Positions 12,001 through 19,076 are shown, counted from the stretch's first letter. The stretch is DNA of 64,000 nt from Gleimia hominis (GCF_002871945.2 NZ_CP126963.1:2046001-2110000), one strand, 5' to 3'. Notes: a model not told the origin generated them from the letters alone. A program made the numbers and translations.

Positions 12001-12485
12001 CTGGCCACGCGAAGGGTGGGGCTGCGTTGTTCCAGGTCGCGGGGTTGTGTGAGGTGTTTGTGTCACAGCAGGTGCCGGCGAATCGTTCGCTTGATTGTTT
12101 GGATCCGCAGATGCGTGAGTTTACGCCACTGGTGTGGCTGCGGGAGCCTTTGGATATGGGGAAGCGTCCGGTTCGGGCGAGTGTGTTGACGTCGTTGGGG
12201 TTTGGTCACGTTGCTGCGTTGATCGCGTTGGTTCACCCGAGTGCGTTTGAGGCTGCGCTTGCGGCGGAGCGTGGGGCGGATCAGGCGGATGCGTGGCGGG
12301 CGCGTGCGAATGCGCGTTTGCGTGAGGGCCGGGATCGGTTTGAGGCCGCGATGTGTGCAGGTACCCCCTTGTATGAGGCGCCGAAGGGCCGGCGTTTACC
12401 CGATGAGGATGCGCGTAACGTTGAGGCCGCTATGCTGCTCAATCCGTCTGCGCGCCTGGGTGAGGACGGGAGGTACCCGCAGTGA
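3012..12485 (+). CDS. fas: Type I fatty acid synthase (single 3157-residue polypeptide)
   Basis: A complete bacterial FAS-I that makes long-chain acyl chains from acetyl- and malonyl-CoA in the cytoplasm. Domains in order: acetyltransferase with GHSQG (Ser about 154); enoyl reductase (MLPGMTPTTVHP, about 425; VEDGMAGGHHSWE); dehydratase hot-dog region (GDFNPIHTS, about 1250; APLVHGMW); malonyl/palmitoyl transferase with GHSLGEYAAL (Ser about 1473); a Pro/Ala/Ser-rich linker (about 1760-1880); ACP with NGVSSKRNQLL (candidate phosphopantetheine Ser 1907/1908); ketoreductase (VVTGAAPNSIAAQIV, about 2210); ketosynthase with Cys in GACATAAVS (about 2806) and His in SKHDTSTN and TGHAKGG. Length and order match mycobacterial and bifidobacterial FAS-I. 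It lies in an accC-accD-fas-acpS-bioY block. Confidence 0.97.
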   Translation: MKSSFLADLTGDYALAFAGQGSAWYESLVRTLSMPQASTRVKSVFEQAEKRLAPLALPLLTAAPEAGARLKQILRTAPQIDGEREPVGGDGGSESSGAKGPGMPAGAEGSLALDTDPAVSVPAILLANFGALLDLAGTSLDLRQTPPTQVVGHSQGLLGAQLARAFVQDDEEQIVQLVVLARLIGAAASQCTRQIGAVADGEHTPMLSLRGLTKEQIQDLEVDEPPQVAVVNGARAYVFSGHPAVLQRLATAAHALEDLLNTELAERKRGGSQAVVTADYLPVGAPFHSHLLDDALEQVFDWLGTLKNSQVSDADFERAKELSEAILTQQSDWPAQLRKCTQAGARYVLDLGPGPMLTRASTALLEGTGARMVDASTSTARTDLDTPGVVVEPAQTWEGYLPKKVTLPDGRVVLDTAFTRLTGRGPIMLPGMTPTTVHPQLVAAAANAGLWTEMAGGGQYSEEVFKRHKDGLIDRLDEGRAAGFNAMFFDRYMWNLQFGVSKIVNKARQNGAPFDSVTIAAGIPEVEEARDLIKELQGDGFTYICFKPGTVGQINQVIDIARDNPQVPLIMQVEDGMAGGHHSWESLDDLLLATYGRTRETKNLVLTVGGGLGTPERAGDYLTGEWSKQYGRPLMPVDAVAIGTAAMATKEARTSPQVKEMLLKTKGIPEGTWVGREQAKGGVASGLSHLDADLYEVENSSARAARLIREVGTDPADIKRRRGELIDALAKTAKPYFGDLQEMTYAQWAQRLTDLAYPYEDWTWSDRVLDVFHRIEARLSEVDSGPVQTLFADEDSIANLPEALERLLERYPSAHTTGVSAKDAAWWPGLCRKHVKPMPFVPALDGDLARWWGTDTLWQSENPRFPADAVRIIPGPVSVAAIDRIDEPIGQMFTRYENAVAERVSGQAPTVFSRRAAAADTVTFLRATTNIQWNGNLVANPAWSMPQATEILEDEAGVSIRVNCDTSWDTGGQAPFHVEHIDIPVTLSPACATGAYPVVDMQRLSVGAYDLLAGAAGVGTTTISGDHIEALPSVEISPDAGRVEVDAAGHARVDSAENVGTGEANRAETNSGTPDFGQVTGGFTFTRELGLAHGAATGGALQAQLADFVPDALVGPCWPSTYAALGTAVKDGIPVIEGLVNAVHLDHTVRLTGRLPHEGTAVVVKSRCASLTEASSGRVVRVENDLYDGQRHFAHLVERFAIRGRVTTSTPPPAAPAVNEDVQVQTTKRSFLRDARVKAPADMTAFANISGDFNPIHTSYAAAGLSGLQAPLVHGMWLSATAQHVISTTSVRSTDSPALPGVVRSSTHTPMRITNWVYEMYGMVNLGDDVEITVERVGRGNGDMFVEATCRVDGAVVSIGRAQIAAPTTAYVYPGQGTQRPLMGMDKPNPIMRDVWTRADKFTREHLGFSIEAIVRENPKAVVVRGERLKHPEGVLNLTQFTQVALVTLAYGQTRSLQADSALVPHSFYAGHSLGEYAALAACARIFPLEQVIEIVYQRGCAMHNLVERDAAGRSNYRMGAFRPNQCGIAHEDVAEYARRIAQESGEFIEVVNFNLRGAQYGVAGTIAGLKALEEDASARAKALGGKRPFMFIPGLDVPFHSSELRTGVPAFREKLMELLPDEIDVDVLVGRYIPNLVARPFEVSKDFAQSILEVVPSTMVQEAVDNWAERSQHPGRLARTLLVELLAWQFTCPVRWIETQDLLLSPDKLAVQRVVEVGLASAPTLSGFAQKTLALPRYANADVEVLNVDRDEDKVLMEQVHTPPAGEGASADAEPENTPGAPASGERANSGTPAAETPGTPTSAEAAKAGNAQDSTASKPASSPASNTVPASSASASGGHAGQASAPASNASGQSSAPVSNGSGQAPDLPVDAAQAVRVLLALSNKITRAQIEDSDTVESLTNGVSSKRNQLLMDMAAELGVPTIEGAAEASIGDLMGVVNTAAGNYKAFGPVLEAAITARLRTLFGAAGLQPTRVGERIRDTWGLPASWEDQVSAQILLNTREGDSVRGGVLASLPTEVDVAADADALIDAAVQEVAQENGVSVSLSTGSAGSDQMVDSAALSQLREELLGSSGVLATQARQLLTRLGVESPGAKPENDDSAAVLETLDRELGTGWLDTVAPAFDPRRAVLLDDRWATAREDLARVFSGQLEAVNTCQFEGGGASLADLANWYARQVPSSKKRLRTLFEEVAKSCCARSMGPFKNEVAVVTGAAPNSIAAQIVAVLLSGGATVVMTASRVSEARLAFAKKLYREHAAIGAKLWLVPANLASFADVDALVEWIGTEQTETVGATTNLIKPALLPSLFFPFAAPPVRGTMGSEPQEAARQMRLLVWSVERAISQLAALGSSTATDHRVHVVLPGSPNRGTFGGDGAYGEAKASFDAIVNKWSAESGWPQRVTIAHPRIGWVMGTSLMGGNDALVPAARAAGVHVFTPQEIADELMELVTPQAREKAKEKPLDRDLTGGLATVPLDLAALARQARQNQGDADSKSPQVPPTISALPSVKTPQMAQRLEWGKPKTKLADQVVIVGLGEVSTWGSRRTRMQAEAGSDLDLTAAGVLEMAWMMDLVHWSNAPTPGWYDADDNPVAEEDIYERYRDEVIARSGIRPLVDDSTIVDGGSDDVATVYLDQDQSFAVESREQAQAYVQADPARTRVSFDEGTWRVTKLAGAAVRVPRRATLSRSVGGQIPTGFDPANWGIPANMLEALDRVAVWNLVTAVDAFISAGFSPAELLQAVHPAEVSSTQGTGIGGMESLRKVFLTRFLGEDRPQDILQEALPNVVAAHVMQSYVGGYGQMIHPVGACATAAVSIEEAVDKIKLGKSAFVVAGGIDDISVESLTGFGDMNATADSQQMYDKGISYRHFSRAGDRRRGGFLEAEGGGTVLVTRGDIAADLGLPVYGVVAHAQSYADGAHTSIPAPGMGALAAGRGGVDSALARSLRGLAVDADDVAVVSKHDTSTNANDPNEAELHSRLCAALGRESGNPLYVISQKTLTGHAKGGAALFQVAGLCEVFVSQQVPANRSLDCLDPQMREFTPLVWLREPLDMGKRPVRASVLTSLGFGHVAALIALVHPSAFEAALAAERGADQADAWRARANARLREGRDRFEAAMCAGTPLYEAPKGRRLPDEDARNVEAAMLLNPSARLGEDGRYPQ

Positions 12486-12537
12486 GTGTGAGCGGAGGTA
12501 TCCGCAGCGAGTTGGACGGGAGGTACCCGCAGTGAGT
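12464..12537 (+). repeat. Tandem ~25-bp repeat spanning the fas stop and acpS start
   Basis: A 24-base element (GGACGGGAGGTACCCGCAGT plus GAGT) occurs at 12464-12487 and again at 12514-12537. A degraded copy (CGGAGGTATCCGCAGCGAGT) lies between them, giving a period near 25 bp. Each full copy holds a GTGAGT that can serve as stop/start junction: the first holds the fas TGA, the second the GTG chosen for acpS. This looks like local duplication of an originally overlapping fas/acpS junction. Confidence 0.8.
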
Positions 12538-13134
12538 ATTGACGGCATACTGACCCGCGCTGATACGCAGGTACCGCAGGTAAAGGGACTGGTGTTGGGC
12601 CACGGGATTGACCTGGTGTTTGTCCCAGATTTTGCGGAGCAGTTGCATCAGCCGGGTTCGGTGTTCGCGAAGGTGTTTACCGATCGGGAGTGGGGTCGGG
12701 CGCAGCGCCGGCCAGATCCTGTGGCTTCCCTGGCTGCCCGTTGGGCTGCGAAGGAGGCTGTGGTGAAAGCGTGGTCCAGTGCGCTTTTCGGCATGCCGCC
12801 ACCACTGTCCGAACCGGGAGAAGTGAGTTGGCGTGATTCTCACCGAAGTCGTGTTCAACAGGGTGGTTCCCACCAGAACGGTCTTCATTCAAGCGGTTTT
12901 CTTCACGCTGGGTTGACAGACGTGCCGCTGGCGCCAGTTAAGAAGTTTTCGTGGCGTGAAATTGAGTTGGTTTCGGACCTTTATGGACGGCCTTCTGTAG
13001 GTTTTACCGGTGAGGTACTGTCGGCTCTGAAAGATTTGGCGCATGCGGATTGGTGGGTGTCGCTATCGCACGATGGTGACTACGCGGCCGCATCTGTGAT
13101 TGCTTCGTCTAATACCAGCGCCCGGAGCAAGTAA
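12532..13134 (+). CDS. acpS: Holo-[acyl-carrier-protein] synthase
   Basis: Transfers 4'-phosphopantetheine from CoA to the ACP domain of the FAS just upstream. Family motifs are visible: GHGIDLVFVPDF near the N-terminus (residues about 22-33; magnesium-binding Asp in GID), FTDREW, and RWAAKEAVVKAW with the catalytic Glu/Lys region, then SLSHDGDYAAA at the C-terminus. At 200 residues it is longer than free-standing AcpS (about 120), because of an N-terminal extension and a poorly conserved insert (about residues 88-140). I chose GTG 12532 because fas ends at 12485, and the start lies in the second copy of a duplicated junction. The frame is open further upstream inside fas. Confidence 0.9.
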   Translation: MSIDGILTRADTQVPQVKGLVLGHGIDLVFVPDFAEQLHQPGSVFAKVFTDREWGRAQRRPDPVASLAARWAAKEAVVKAWSSALFGMPPPLSEPGEVSWRDSHRSRVQQGGSHQNGLHSSGFLHAGLTDVPLAPVKKFSWREIELVSDLYGRPSVGFTGEVLSALKDLAHADWWVSLSHDGDYAAASVIASSNTSARSK

Positions 13135-13184
13135 TGCGAACTCACAGGGCAAGCAATGTGAGCGCCCCGGGGCAAAGCTAGCGC

Positions 13185-13204
13185 AAGCCCCGCGAAGGGG
13201 TTTT
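13185..13204 (+). terminator. Likely intrinsic terminator after acpS
   Basis: Stem AAGCCCC / GGGGTTTT with a GCGAA loop and a run of four T. It lies about 50 bp after the acpS stop and would separate the lipid operon from bioY. Confidence 0.5.
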
Positions 13205-13357
13205 GGTAAGAAACGTAGTGGCAGCAAGAGTTGTTGTGATTAATAGGAATGGAGATGAAATGAGTCAGTCGGAGAAGAATTTTCGCAAGAGCACGAGCGG
13301 CTCTCGCAGCGCCGTGGTGGGGAGTCGGAGTCCCGCAACGCAGGTACCCCCGTTCAG

Positions 13358-13951
13358 GTGGCGCGTGCGCAGAGGCAGGGAAATGGCGCGATGCTTGGGC
13401 AGCTGTCGATTAACCCAACGGTGATGATGATCATCCAGGTGCTGTTGGGGGCAGCTGTGGTTGGTTTACTAGCGCAGGTGTCGGTTCCGTTGTGGCCGGT
13501 GCCGGTTACGGGCCAGACGCTGGGGGTACTTTTGGTTGGAGCAGCTTTGGGGCCGCGTCGTGGTGCCGCGGCGATGGTGGCGTACATGCTTTTAGGTATC
13601 GTAGGGGTACCTTGGTTCGCAGACTTCACCGGTGGGATCGCTGCGGTGCTTAAACCGTCGTTCGGGTTCATTATTGGTTTCATCCCCTCTGCGTACGTGT
13701 CTGGGAAGGCTCTTGAGGGGAAGGGCCCGCATTCGTTGTTGAAACTGTTCGGTTGGTTCACATTGGCAACGGTATTGCCGTTCGTGTTTGGTTTGCCGTA
13801 CATGTGGGCGGTTTTGTACTCGCTCGGGAAGACGTTGTCGTTTGGGGGTATCATGTCTGCTGGTTTGGTGCCGTTCATCCCGGGTGGGATTATCAAGGCG
13901 GCTCTTGCAACGATAATTTTGCGCGTATTTATCATTGCTCGGCGGGGATGA
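13358..13951 (+). CDS. bioY: Biotin transporter BioY (possible upstream start lost by a frameshift)
   Basis: Substrate-binding (S) component of an ECF-type biotin importer in the cytoplasmic membrane. The 197-residue frame shows about six hydrophobic helices and the BioY pattern VPLWPVPVTGQTLGVLL, then GAALGPRRGAAAM and GIVGVPWFADFTGG. Biotin import fits beside a biotin-dependent carboxylase. The start is uncertain: GTG 13358 has a weak ribosome site, ATG 13391 is preceded by GGCAGGGAAATGG, and ATG 13260 with a good GGAG site is in another frame. One extra C in the C5 run at 13347-13351 would join the 13260 frame to BioY smoothly. Confidence 0.85.
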   Translation: MARAQRQGNGAMLGQLSINPTVMMIIQVLLGAAVVGLLAQVSVPLWPVPVTGQTLGVLLVGAALGPRRGAAAMVAYMLLGIVGVPWFADFTGGIAAVLKPSFGFIIGFIPSAYVSGKALEGKGPHSLLKLFGWFTLATVLPFVFGLPYMWAVLYSLGKTLSFGGIMSAGLVPFIPGGIIKAALATIILRVFIIARRG

Positions 13952-14120
13952 TTAGCCCTCCACCTATAGCGGTGATACTAAGTAAAGGTCGAATTTGTTT
14001 TAAAAAATGGAATAAACTACTTCTTCGTCTTATTTCATGCGATAATGCTAGCGTTACGAGTTGACGTTTCTACGTCTCTTACTCAAAAACTCAACTTTAC
14101 AGGAATAGCGGTATATAAAG

Positions 14121-14450
14121 ATGGCTAGCATAACTAAGGTCGTATTGATCGATGATGTGAACGGTGAAACTGCGGATGAAACGGTTTCTTTTAGCTTAGA
14201 TGGTGTTCGGTACGAGATTGATTTGACGAGTGATAACGCGAAGCGTTTACGCACAATGATGGATGAGTGGATCCAGCATGCGAAACGTGTTGGAGGGCGT
14301 CGCCGTAGTGCCGGAAGTGTTGTTGAGGGGAGTCGTTCTGAGGCGAGTGTGATCCGCGAATGGGCTTCGATGCAGGGCATTGAGGTAGCGGACCGCGGTC
14401 GGATTCCTCATGAAATTAGGGAAGCGTTTTACCGCGAACAGGCCCAGTAG
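14121..14450 (+). CDS. lsr2: Lsr2-family nucleoid-associated protein
   Basis: Small histone-like protein that bridges DNA and silences AT-rich, often foreign genes in actinobacteria. The 109-residue chain has the N-terminal dimerisation part (KVVLIDDVNGETADETVSF, then YEIDL), a basic linker (RVGGRRRSAG), and a C-terminal Lsr2 DNA-binding part with IREWA, followed by VADRGRIP containing the AT-hook-like RGR. The 170-bp upstream region is strikingly AT-rich. It is the likely silencer of lower-GC islands such as the peptide cluster at 19-27 kb; that link is inference. Confidence 0.95.
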   Translation: MASITKVVLIDDVNGETADETVSFSLDGVRYEIDLTSDNAKRLRTMMDEWIQHAKRVGGRRRSAGSVVEGSRSEASVIREWASMQGIEVADRGRIPHEIREAFYREQAQ

Positions 14451-14546
14451 GCGTGGGAAATAACTGCGGGTAGAAGAAGTCCGTGTGGGAAGTATTCGTG
14501 CTCGTAGTCCTAGACGCTGCTGATTGTTAGGTGGAATACTAGTTAT

Positions 14547-15281
14547 ATGGCTTATAAATTGATTTTGCTCCGCCATGGGCAGAGCGATTGGAATATGAAG
14601 AACCTGTTCACCGGTTGGGTAGATGTGCCGCTGACTGAGCAAGGGCGTGAAGAAGCCGTTCACGGTGGTGAGCTGTTGAAGAAGGAGGGTATCCTCCCGG
14701 ATATTCTGTTCACTTCTTTGCTGCGCCGCGCGATTATGACGGCGAATTTGGCGTTGGATGCGGCGGATCGGCATTGGATTCCGGTTAAGCGCGATTGGCG
14801 TCTGAATGAGCGTCACTATGGGGCGCTGCAGGGGAAGGATAAGAAGGAGATCCGTGACGAGTTCGGTGAGGAGCAGTTCATGCTCTGGCGCCGTTCGTAT
14901 GACACACCACCTCCGGCAATTGAGAAGGGCAGTGAGTTCTCGCAAGACAGCGATCCGCGGTACGAGGGCCAGCCGATTCCGGATACGGAATGCTTGAAGG
15001 ACGTGCTAGAGCGTTTGCTTCCGTACTGGGATGGCGAGATTGTGCCGGAGCTGAAGACGGGGAAGACCGTGTTGGTTACCGCGCATGGGAATTCTTTGCG
15101 GGCGATTGTTAAGCATTTGGATGGTATTTCTGATGAGGATATCGCGGGTGTAAATATTCCCACGGGTGTGCCTCTTTATTACGAGCTTGATGAGGATATG
15201 AAGCCGCTTAAGAAGGGTGGCACGTATCTTGACCCGGATGCGCAAGCGAAGATTGATGCGGTAGCTAACCAGGGTAAGTAG
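14547..15281 (+). CDS. gpmA: 2,3-bisphosphoglycerate-dependent phosphoglycerate mutase
   Basis: Interconverts 3- and 2-phosphoglycerate in glycolysis and gluconeogenesis. It has the histidine phosphatase motif [10 protein letters not shown] at the N-terminus (phospho-accepting His about 10), followed by [26 protein letters not shown], the acid residue region [14 protein letters not shown], and the second catalytic His in [15 protein letters not shown]. Its 244 residues match the family. It is monocistronic by context, with a strong terminator downstream. Confidence 0.96.
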   Translation: MAYKLILLRHGQSDWNMKNLFTGWVDVPLTEQGREEAVHGGELLKKEGILPDILFTSLLRRAIMTANLALDAADRHWIPVKRDWRLNERHYGALQGKDKKEIRDEFGEEQFMLWRRSYDTPPPAIEKGSEFSQDSDPRYEGQPIPDTECLKDVLERLLPYWDGEIVPELKTGKTVLVTAHGNSLRAIVKHLDGISDEDIAGVNIPTGVPLYYELDEDMKPLKKGGTYLDPDAQAKIDAVANQGK

Positions 15282-15359
15282 GTTTCTGAGGGGGGGCGCG
15301 GTTACCTGTTGAGTAGCGTCACTCCTGGTTGAACTGAAAACACGGCCTCATTGAACGGG

Positions 15360-15397
15360 AACTCCCCGGACTCCTCCCATAGAGCCCGGGGAGTTTT
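15360..15397 (+). terminator. Strong intrinsic terminator after gpmA
   Basis: A perfect 10-bp stem AACTCCCCGG / CCGGGGAGTT with a 16-base loop, followed by TTATA. It is placed about 80 bp after the gpmA stop. Confidence 0.8.
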
Positions 15398-15545
15398 ATA
15401 TCCCCTCTGCAAGTTTCCATCCCCGCACCTCAAAGTAGAACACCTACCACTACAAGCCCACAGCACGCCCTCATGAACTTGCTCCGCACGAGCCAAACGA
15501 AAGCTGGTAAAATAGGCTTATTACAACGGTAGGAGAAATGCGATA

Positions 15546-16076
15546 ATGACTTTCAAAGTGGGCGAAACGGTCGTCTACCCACATCACGGCGCCGCAACAA
15601 TTAAAGAAATCACAACCCGTAAATTCGGTGGTGAAGATAAAACTTACTTAACACTTCAGGTGGCGCAAGCTGACCTCACAATCCAAGTACCCGCAGACAA
15701 CGTCGAAATGGTTGGCGTGCGGGACGTGGTTGATGAAGAAGGTTTCGAAGAAGTCATGGATACGCTCCGTGAAGAAGATATTGAGGAACCATCCAACTGG
15801 TCACGTCGATACAAAGCGAATCAAGAGAAGATCGCTACTGGAGACATTGTGCGCGTCGCCGAAGTAGTGCGCGACCTCAGCCGACGTGACTCCGCAAAAG
15901 GCCTCTCTGCTGGGGAGAAACGTATGCTCGCGAAAGCCCGGCAAATCCTCACATCAGAACTGGCACTAGCCCGCGAAGTGGATGAAGACACGGCGAACGA
16001 ACGGCTCGACGAAATCCTCGCGGAAGCTGAACCTGAAGAAACCGAAGACACCAAAGACACTAAAAAGAAGAAGTAG
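15546..16076 (+). CDS. carD: CarD-family RNA polymerase-binding transcription regulator
   Basis: Binds the RNA polymerase beta subunit and stabilises open complexes at rRNA and other promoters. The N-terminal Tudor-like interaction domain is clear ([17 protein letters not shown], then [17 protein letters not shown] in variant form), and the C-terminal helical DNA-binding half follows ([37 protein letters not shown]). The 176-residue chain ends in an acidic/lysine tail. Its position just before ispD matches the conserved actinobacterial neighbourhood. Confidence 0.96.
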   Translation: MTFKVGETVVYPHHGAATIKEITTRKFGGEDKTYLTLQVAQADLTIQVPADNVEMVGVRDVVDEEGFEEVMDTLREEDIEEPSNWSRRYKANQEKIATGDIVRVAEVVRDLSRRDSAKGLSAGEKRMLAKARQILTSELALAREVDEDTANERLDEILAEAEPEETEDTKDTKKKK

Positions 16077-16085
16077 AGCACACCC

Positions 16086-16835
16086 TTGCGTGACGTCTTC
16101 GTCATAGTAACCGCCGCCGGGTCCGGCACCCGCTTAGGGTTCGACATGCCCAAAGCGCTCGTCGACCTCGACGGCAAAACCATTGTGCAACACGCAGTCG
16201 AAGGCGTCCTGCAAGTGCCCTCAATCGCAGGAATAGTTGTAACCGCCCCATCCGGACACGAATTCGAAATCGCCGGATACTTCGAATCCCACCCAAACAT
16301 TCAAGTTGTCACAGGCGGAGCCACCCGGCAAGAAAGCGTGTTCCACGGCCTGCAACTACTCCCAGAATTCGCCGAAAAAATAGGTGCGCCACTGCGCCCA
16401 AACACGCCCGTACTCATTCATGATGCGGCCCGTTGCCTCACCCCCGTATCCGTGTTCGCCGAAGTCATTGCTTGCCTGAGGGGCGGTCTGCCCGCAGTGA
16501 TCCCAGCAGTGGCCGTAACTGACACGCAAAAAATGGTGGCCAGCAACCCCGTCATCGCGGGGGACGGCATGCAAGTTGACCGCGTCATCGGGCAGGTGGA
16601 CCGCGCGCAACTACGCGCCGTGCAAACCCCACAAGGATTCCACTGGCACACCATCTGGCAGGCACACGACGAATCCAAAAACCTATGGAAAACCGGGGGA
16701 GCAACCGACGACGGCGCCCTCGTGGAAGCCAAAGGAGTCCCAGTGCACCTATCCCACGGATCCGGCCAGTCCCTCAAAATAACAAAAAAACTAGACGTAG
16801 CGATAGCCCGCTACCTACTGCAAACAGAACGCTAA
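16086..16835 (+). CDS. ispD: 2-C-methyl-D-erythritol 4-phosphate cytidylyltransferase
   Basis: Third step of the MEP isoprenoid pathway: CTP plus MEP to CDP-ME. It shows the CTP-binding loop TAAGSGTRLGFDMPKAL, VTGGATRQESVFHGL, VLIHDAARCLTP, and VQTPQGFHW near the C-terminus. Length 249, slightly longer than typical. The proposed start is TTG 16086; the ribosome site is weak, which fits coupling to carD 10 bp upstream. Its usual partner ispF lies 1.6 kb away on the other strand. Confidence 0.93.
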   Translation: MRDVFVIVTAAGSGTRLGFDMPKALVDLDGKTIVQHAVEGVLQVPSIAGIVVTAPSGHEFEIAGYFESHPNIQVVTGGATRQESVFHGLQLLPEFAEKIGAPLRPNTPVLIHDAARCLTPVSVFAEVIACLRGGLPAVIPAVAVTDTQKMVASNPVIAGDGMQVDRVIGQVDRAQLRAVQTPQGFHWHTIWQAHDESKNLWKTGGATDDGALVEAKGVPVHLSHGSGQSLKITKKLDVAIARYLLQTER

Positions 16836-16854
16836 ACGAGGCGAAACGGTCTCC

Positions 16855-16888
16855 TATTTATTGCAACAGAACATATTTATTGCAGCAG
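16855..16888 (+). repeat. Short imperfect direct repeat after ispD
   Basis: TATTTATTGCARCAG occurs at 16855 and 16874 (19-bp step). The following GGACGCTAA resembles the GAACGCTAA at the ispD 3' end, suggesting local duplication of that end. No function is apparent. Confidence 0.5.
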
Positions 16889-17004
16889 GACGCTAAGCTG
16901 GGCAAACAGCATACGACAGCTCGCAAACGGGATGCGGGGCATGCGAACAGCACACATTGTAGATACAAGTATGTATTAACCGGGTGATGGCCTAGTCTGT
17001 AGGT

Positions 17005-18411
17005 GTGACTATAGATCCTCGCCACGAGCATGTAAACGAAGGTAATACCCGCAAAAAACTGCCCAGAGCATCGATAGTGAACAAAAAAGTTCTCGCCTGG
17101 TCTGCGTGGGATTGGGGTTCGGCAGCGTTCAACGCGGTTGCGACAACGTTCGTGTTCTCCGTCTACCTAACATCCGGGTTGTTCGGAGACAAAGACATGG
17201 CGTCGAGTGCCCTAGCTAACGGGCTCACCGTTGCAGGTATCGTCATCGCCTTGCTCGCCCCGATTTCCGGTCAACGCGCCGACCGTAAAGGCAAAGGCAC
17301 ATTCTGGCTGGGAGTGAACACATACCTCGTGGTCGCACTCATGTTCCTCATCTACTTCGTGGCACCCGAATCTCCCCTCGGGAAAACAGGAGCGCTCTGG
17401 CTTGGAATCGCCATACTCGGGTTGGGGAACGTGTTCTTCGAATTCGCGTCCGTTAACTACAACGCTATGCTCGGGCGCATATCCACCCCAGAAACCATGG
17501 GGCGCATTTCTGGTCTAGGTTGGGGAGCTGGTTACGTAGGCGGGATTGTGCTGCTCTTATTCCTCTATTTCGGGTTCATTAACCCTGAGGTAGGGCTGTT
17601 CGGTGTCACAAGCGAAAATGGTTTAGATATCCGCGTGGCAATGCTGATCTCCGCAGCGTGGTTTGGCTTATCCGCCATTCCCGTGCTGGTAACCATCCGT
17701 GGGCGCAAACACAAAGACGCTAACCAGGATAAACACGAATCCATCATCACGTCGTACAAACTCTTGTGGCGGACCGTAAAGCGTCTTGCGAAAGAAGCGC
17801 CGCACTCCCTGTTCTTCCTCGCTGCTTCCGCAGTTTTCCGCGACGGACTCGCCGGCGTATTCACGTTCGGCGCGATCCTCGCTGCCGGTGTGTTCGGGTT
17901 CAGCGCGGGGGAGGTCCTCATTTTCGGTGTGGCCGCCAACGTCGTCGCCGGTATCGCCACCATCGCATTCGGGGCTCTTGACGACCTCCTGGGCCCCAAA
18001 ACCGTCATCATTTTCTCACTCACATGCATGGTGATTTCTGGCCTGTGCGTGTTCTTCTTCCATAACGGCTTAGGTAGCTTAAGCCCCCACGTGGTGTTTT
18101 GGATCTTCGGCCTCCTGCTATGCATTTTCGTTGGGCCGTCCCAATCCGCATCCAGATCTTTCCTGGCGCGGGTAATCCCCGAAGGGCGAGAAGGGGAAGT
18201 GTTCGGACTCTACGCCACCACCGGTCGCGCAGTTTCTTTCTTGGCCCCACTCATGTTCTCGGTATTCCTTTCCATCGGGAAAGCCATTGAAGGGCCTGAG
18301 GTTTCTAGCCAACACTGGGGAATCCTCGGTATCGTCTTGATTCTCTTAGCAGGGCTCCTCATGATGATCCCCGTAAAAGCGGAAAAAGCACATCTGGGAT
18401 CTATGAAATAG
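17005..18411 (+). CDS. MFS transporter of the Atg22/UMF1 type
   Basis: A 468-residue polytopic membrane protein with about 12 hydrophobic helices. The start VLAWSAWDWGSAAFNAVATT, with FVFSVYL after it, is characteristic of the UMF1/Atg22-like branch of the major facilitator superfamily, as are GQRADRKGKG in the first cytoplasmic loop and FEFASVNYNAMLG. The substrate is unknown; some relatives are linked to amino-acid efflux. GTG 17005 has little ribosome site, so the start is uncertain. It sits between ispD and a convergent ispF, so it interrupts the ancestral isoprenoid pair. Confidence 0.85.
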   Translation: MTIDPRHEHVNEGNTRKKLPRASIVNKKVLAWSAWDWGSAAFNAVATTFVFSVYLTSGLFGDKDMASSALANGLTVAGIVIALLAPISGQRADRKGKGTFWLGVNTYLVVALMFLIYFVAPESPLGKTGALWLGIAILGLGNVFFEFASVNYNAMLGRISTPETMGRISGLGWGAGYVGGIVLLLFLYFGFINPEVGLFGVTSENGLDIRVAMLISAAWFGLSAIPVLVTIRGRKHKDANQDKHESIITSYKLLWRTVKRLAKEAPHSLFFLAASAVFRDGLAGVFTFGAILAAGVFGFSAGEVLIFGVAANVVAGIATIAFGALDDLLGPKTVIIFSLTCMVISGLCVFFFHNGLGSLSPHVVFWIFGLLLCIFVGPSQSASRSFLARVIPEGREGEVFGLYATTGRAVSFLAPLMFSVFLSIGKAIEGPEVSSQHWGILGIVLILLAGLLMMIPVKAEKAHLGSMK

Positions 18412-18461
18412 AATGCCCTAACCAAACGGTGAATGCCTGCTTGCGAGGTAAAAAGTTGGCG

Positions 18462-18941
18462 TTACCGGGTAACGAGTGCAGTGGCGACCGCCGCTAACCC
18501 CTCACCACGCCCAGTGAATCCTAAACCGTCCGTGGTGGTCGCCGAAAAAGACACAGGTACCCCCACTATGCTACTAAGTTGGGTGCTGGCTTCTTCCCGG
18601 CGGTCGCCAATGCGGGGGCGATTACCAATCAACTGAACGGACACGTTAACGGGTCGCCAGCCTGAACTAGATAGAATCCGCAGGGTTTCACGCAGCAGTG
18701 TTTCCCCAGACGCACCAGCGTACTCCGGCCGATCAGTGCCGAAATTGGTGCCTAAATCCCCCAGGTCTGCGGCCGCCAAGAGTGCGTCACAGCACGCGTG
18801 GGCAACCACGTCCGCATCAGAATGCCCAGCACACCCCACCTCACCGGGCCAAAGCAGGCAAGCAAGCCACATGGGCCTAGACGTGTCAGAAGAAAACGCG
18901 TGAGTGTCCGTACCTACCCCAATGCGCAAATCAAAACCCAT
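18462..18941 (-). CDS. ispF: 2-C-methyl-D-erythritol 2,4-cyclodiphosphate synthase
   Basis: Fifth MEP-pathway step, cyclising CDP-ME 2-phosphate and releasing CMP. Motifs are [11 protein letters not shown] (metal-binding Asp-X-His), [32 protein letters not shown] in place of the usual GDIG-FPD, and [15 protein letters not shown] at the C-terminus. About 159 residues, as in the family, when started at ATG 18941; the frame is open to 19007. It is oriented opposite to ispD, although ispD and ispF are usually adjacent or fused. Confidence 0.93.
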   Translation of the reverse strand: MGFDLRIGVGTDTHAFSSDTSRPMWLACLLWPGEVGCAGHSDADVVAHACCDALLAAADLGDLGTNFGTDRPEYAGASGETLLRETLRILSSSGWRPVNVSVQLIGNRPRIGDRREEASTQLSSIVGVPVSFSATTTDGLGFTGRGEGLAAVATALVTR

Positions 18942-19046
18942 ACCCACCAGAGTACCCCCTGACCAGAACCAGTGAAGCCACGCGTCAAGATGGAGCCTCA
19001 GACGCATTCCACTATTTGGAAACTTCCAACTCTTATTTCCTAACCA

Positions 19047-19076
19047 TTGACACGTCAGTGTGACGTCACTTACTTT
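19047..19076 (+). promoter_or_regulatory. Candidate promoter and operator of the azole-peptide precursor gene
   Basis: A consensus -35 TTGACA (19047-19052) stands 18 bp from a weak -10 TACTTT (19071-19076). The spacer carries a perfect palindrome GTGACGTCAC (19060-19069), with a related TGACACGTCA just before it. A regulator bound there would occlude the promoter. The function is inferred from position only. Confidence 0.45.

Noticed and set aside
12241-12531. Longer AcpS start inside fas
   Set aside because: The extension is an arginine-rich shadow of the fas frame; the AcpS domain begins after 12532.
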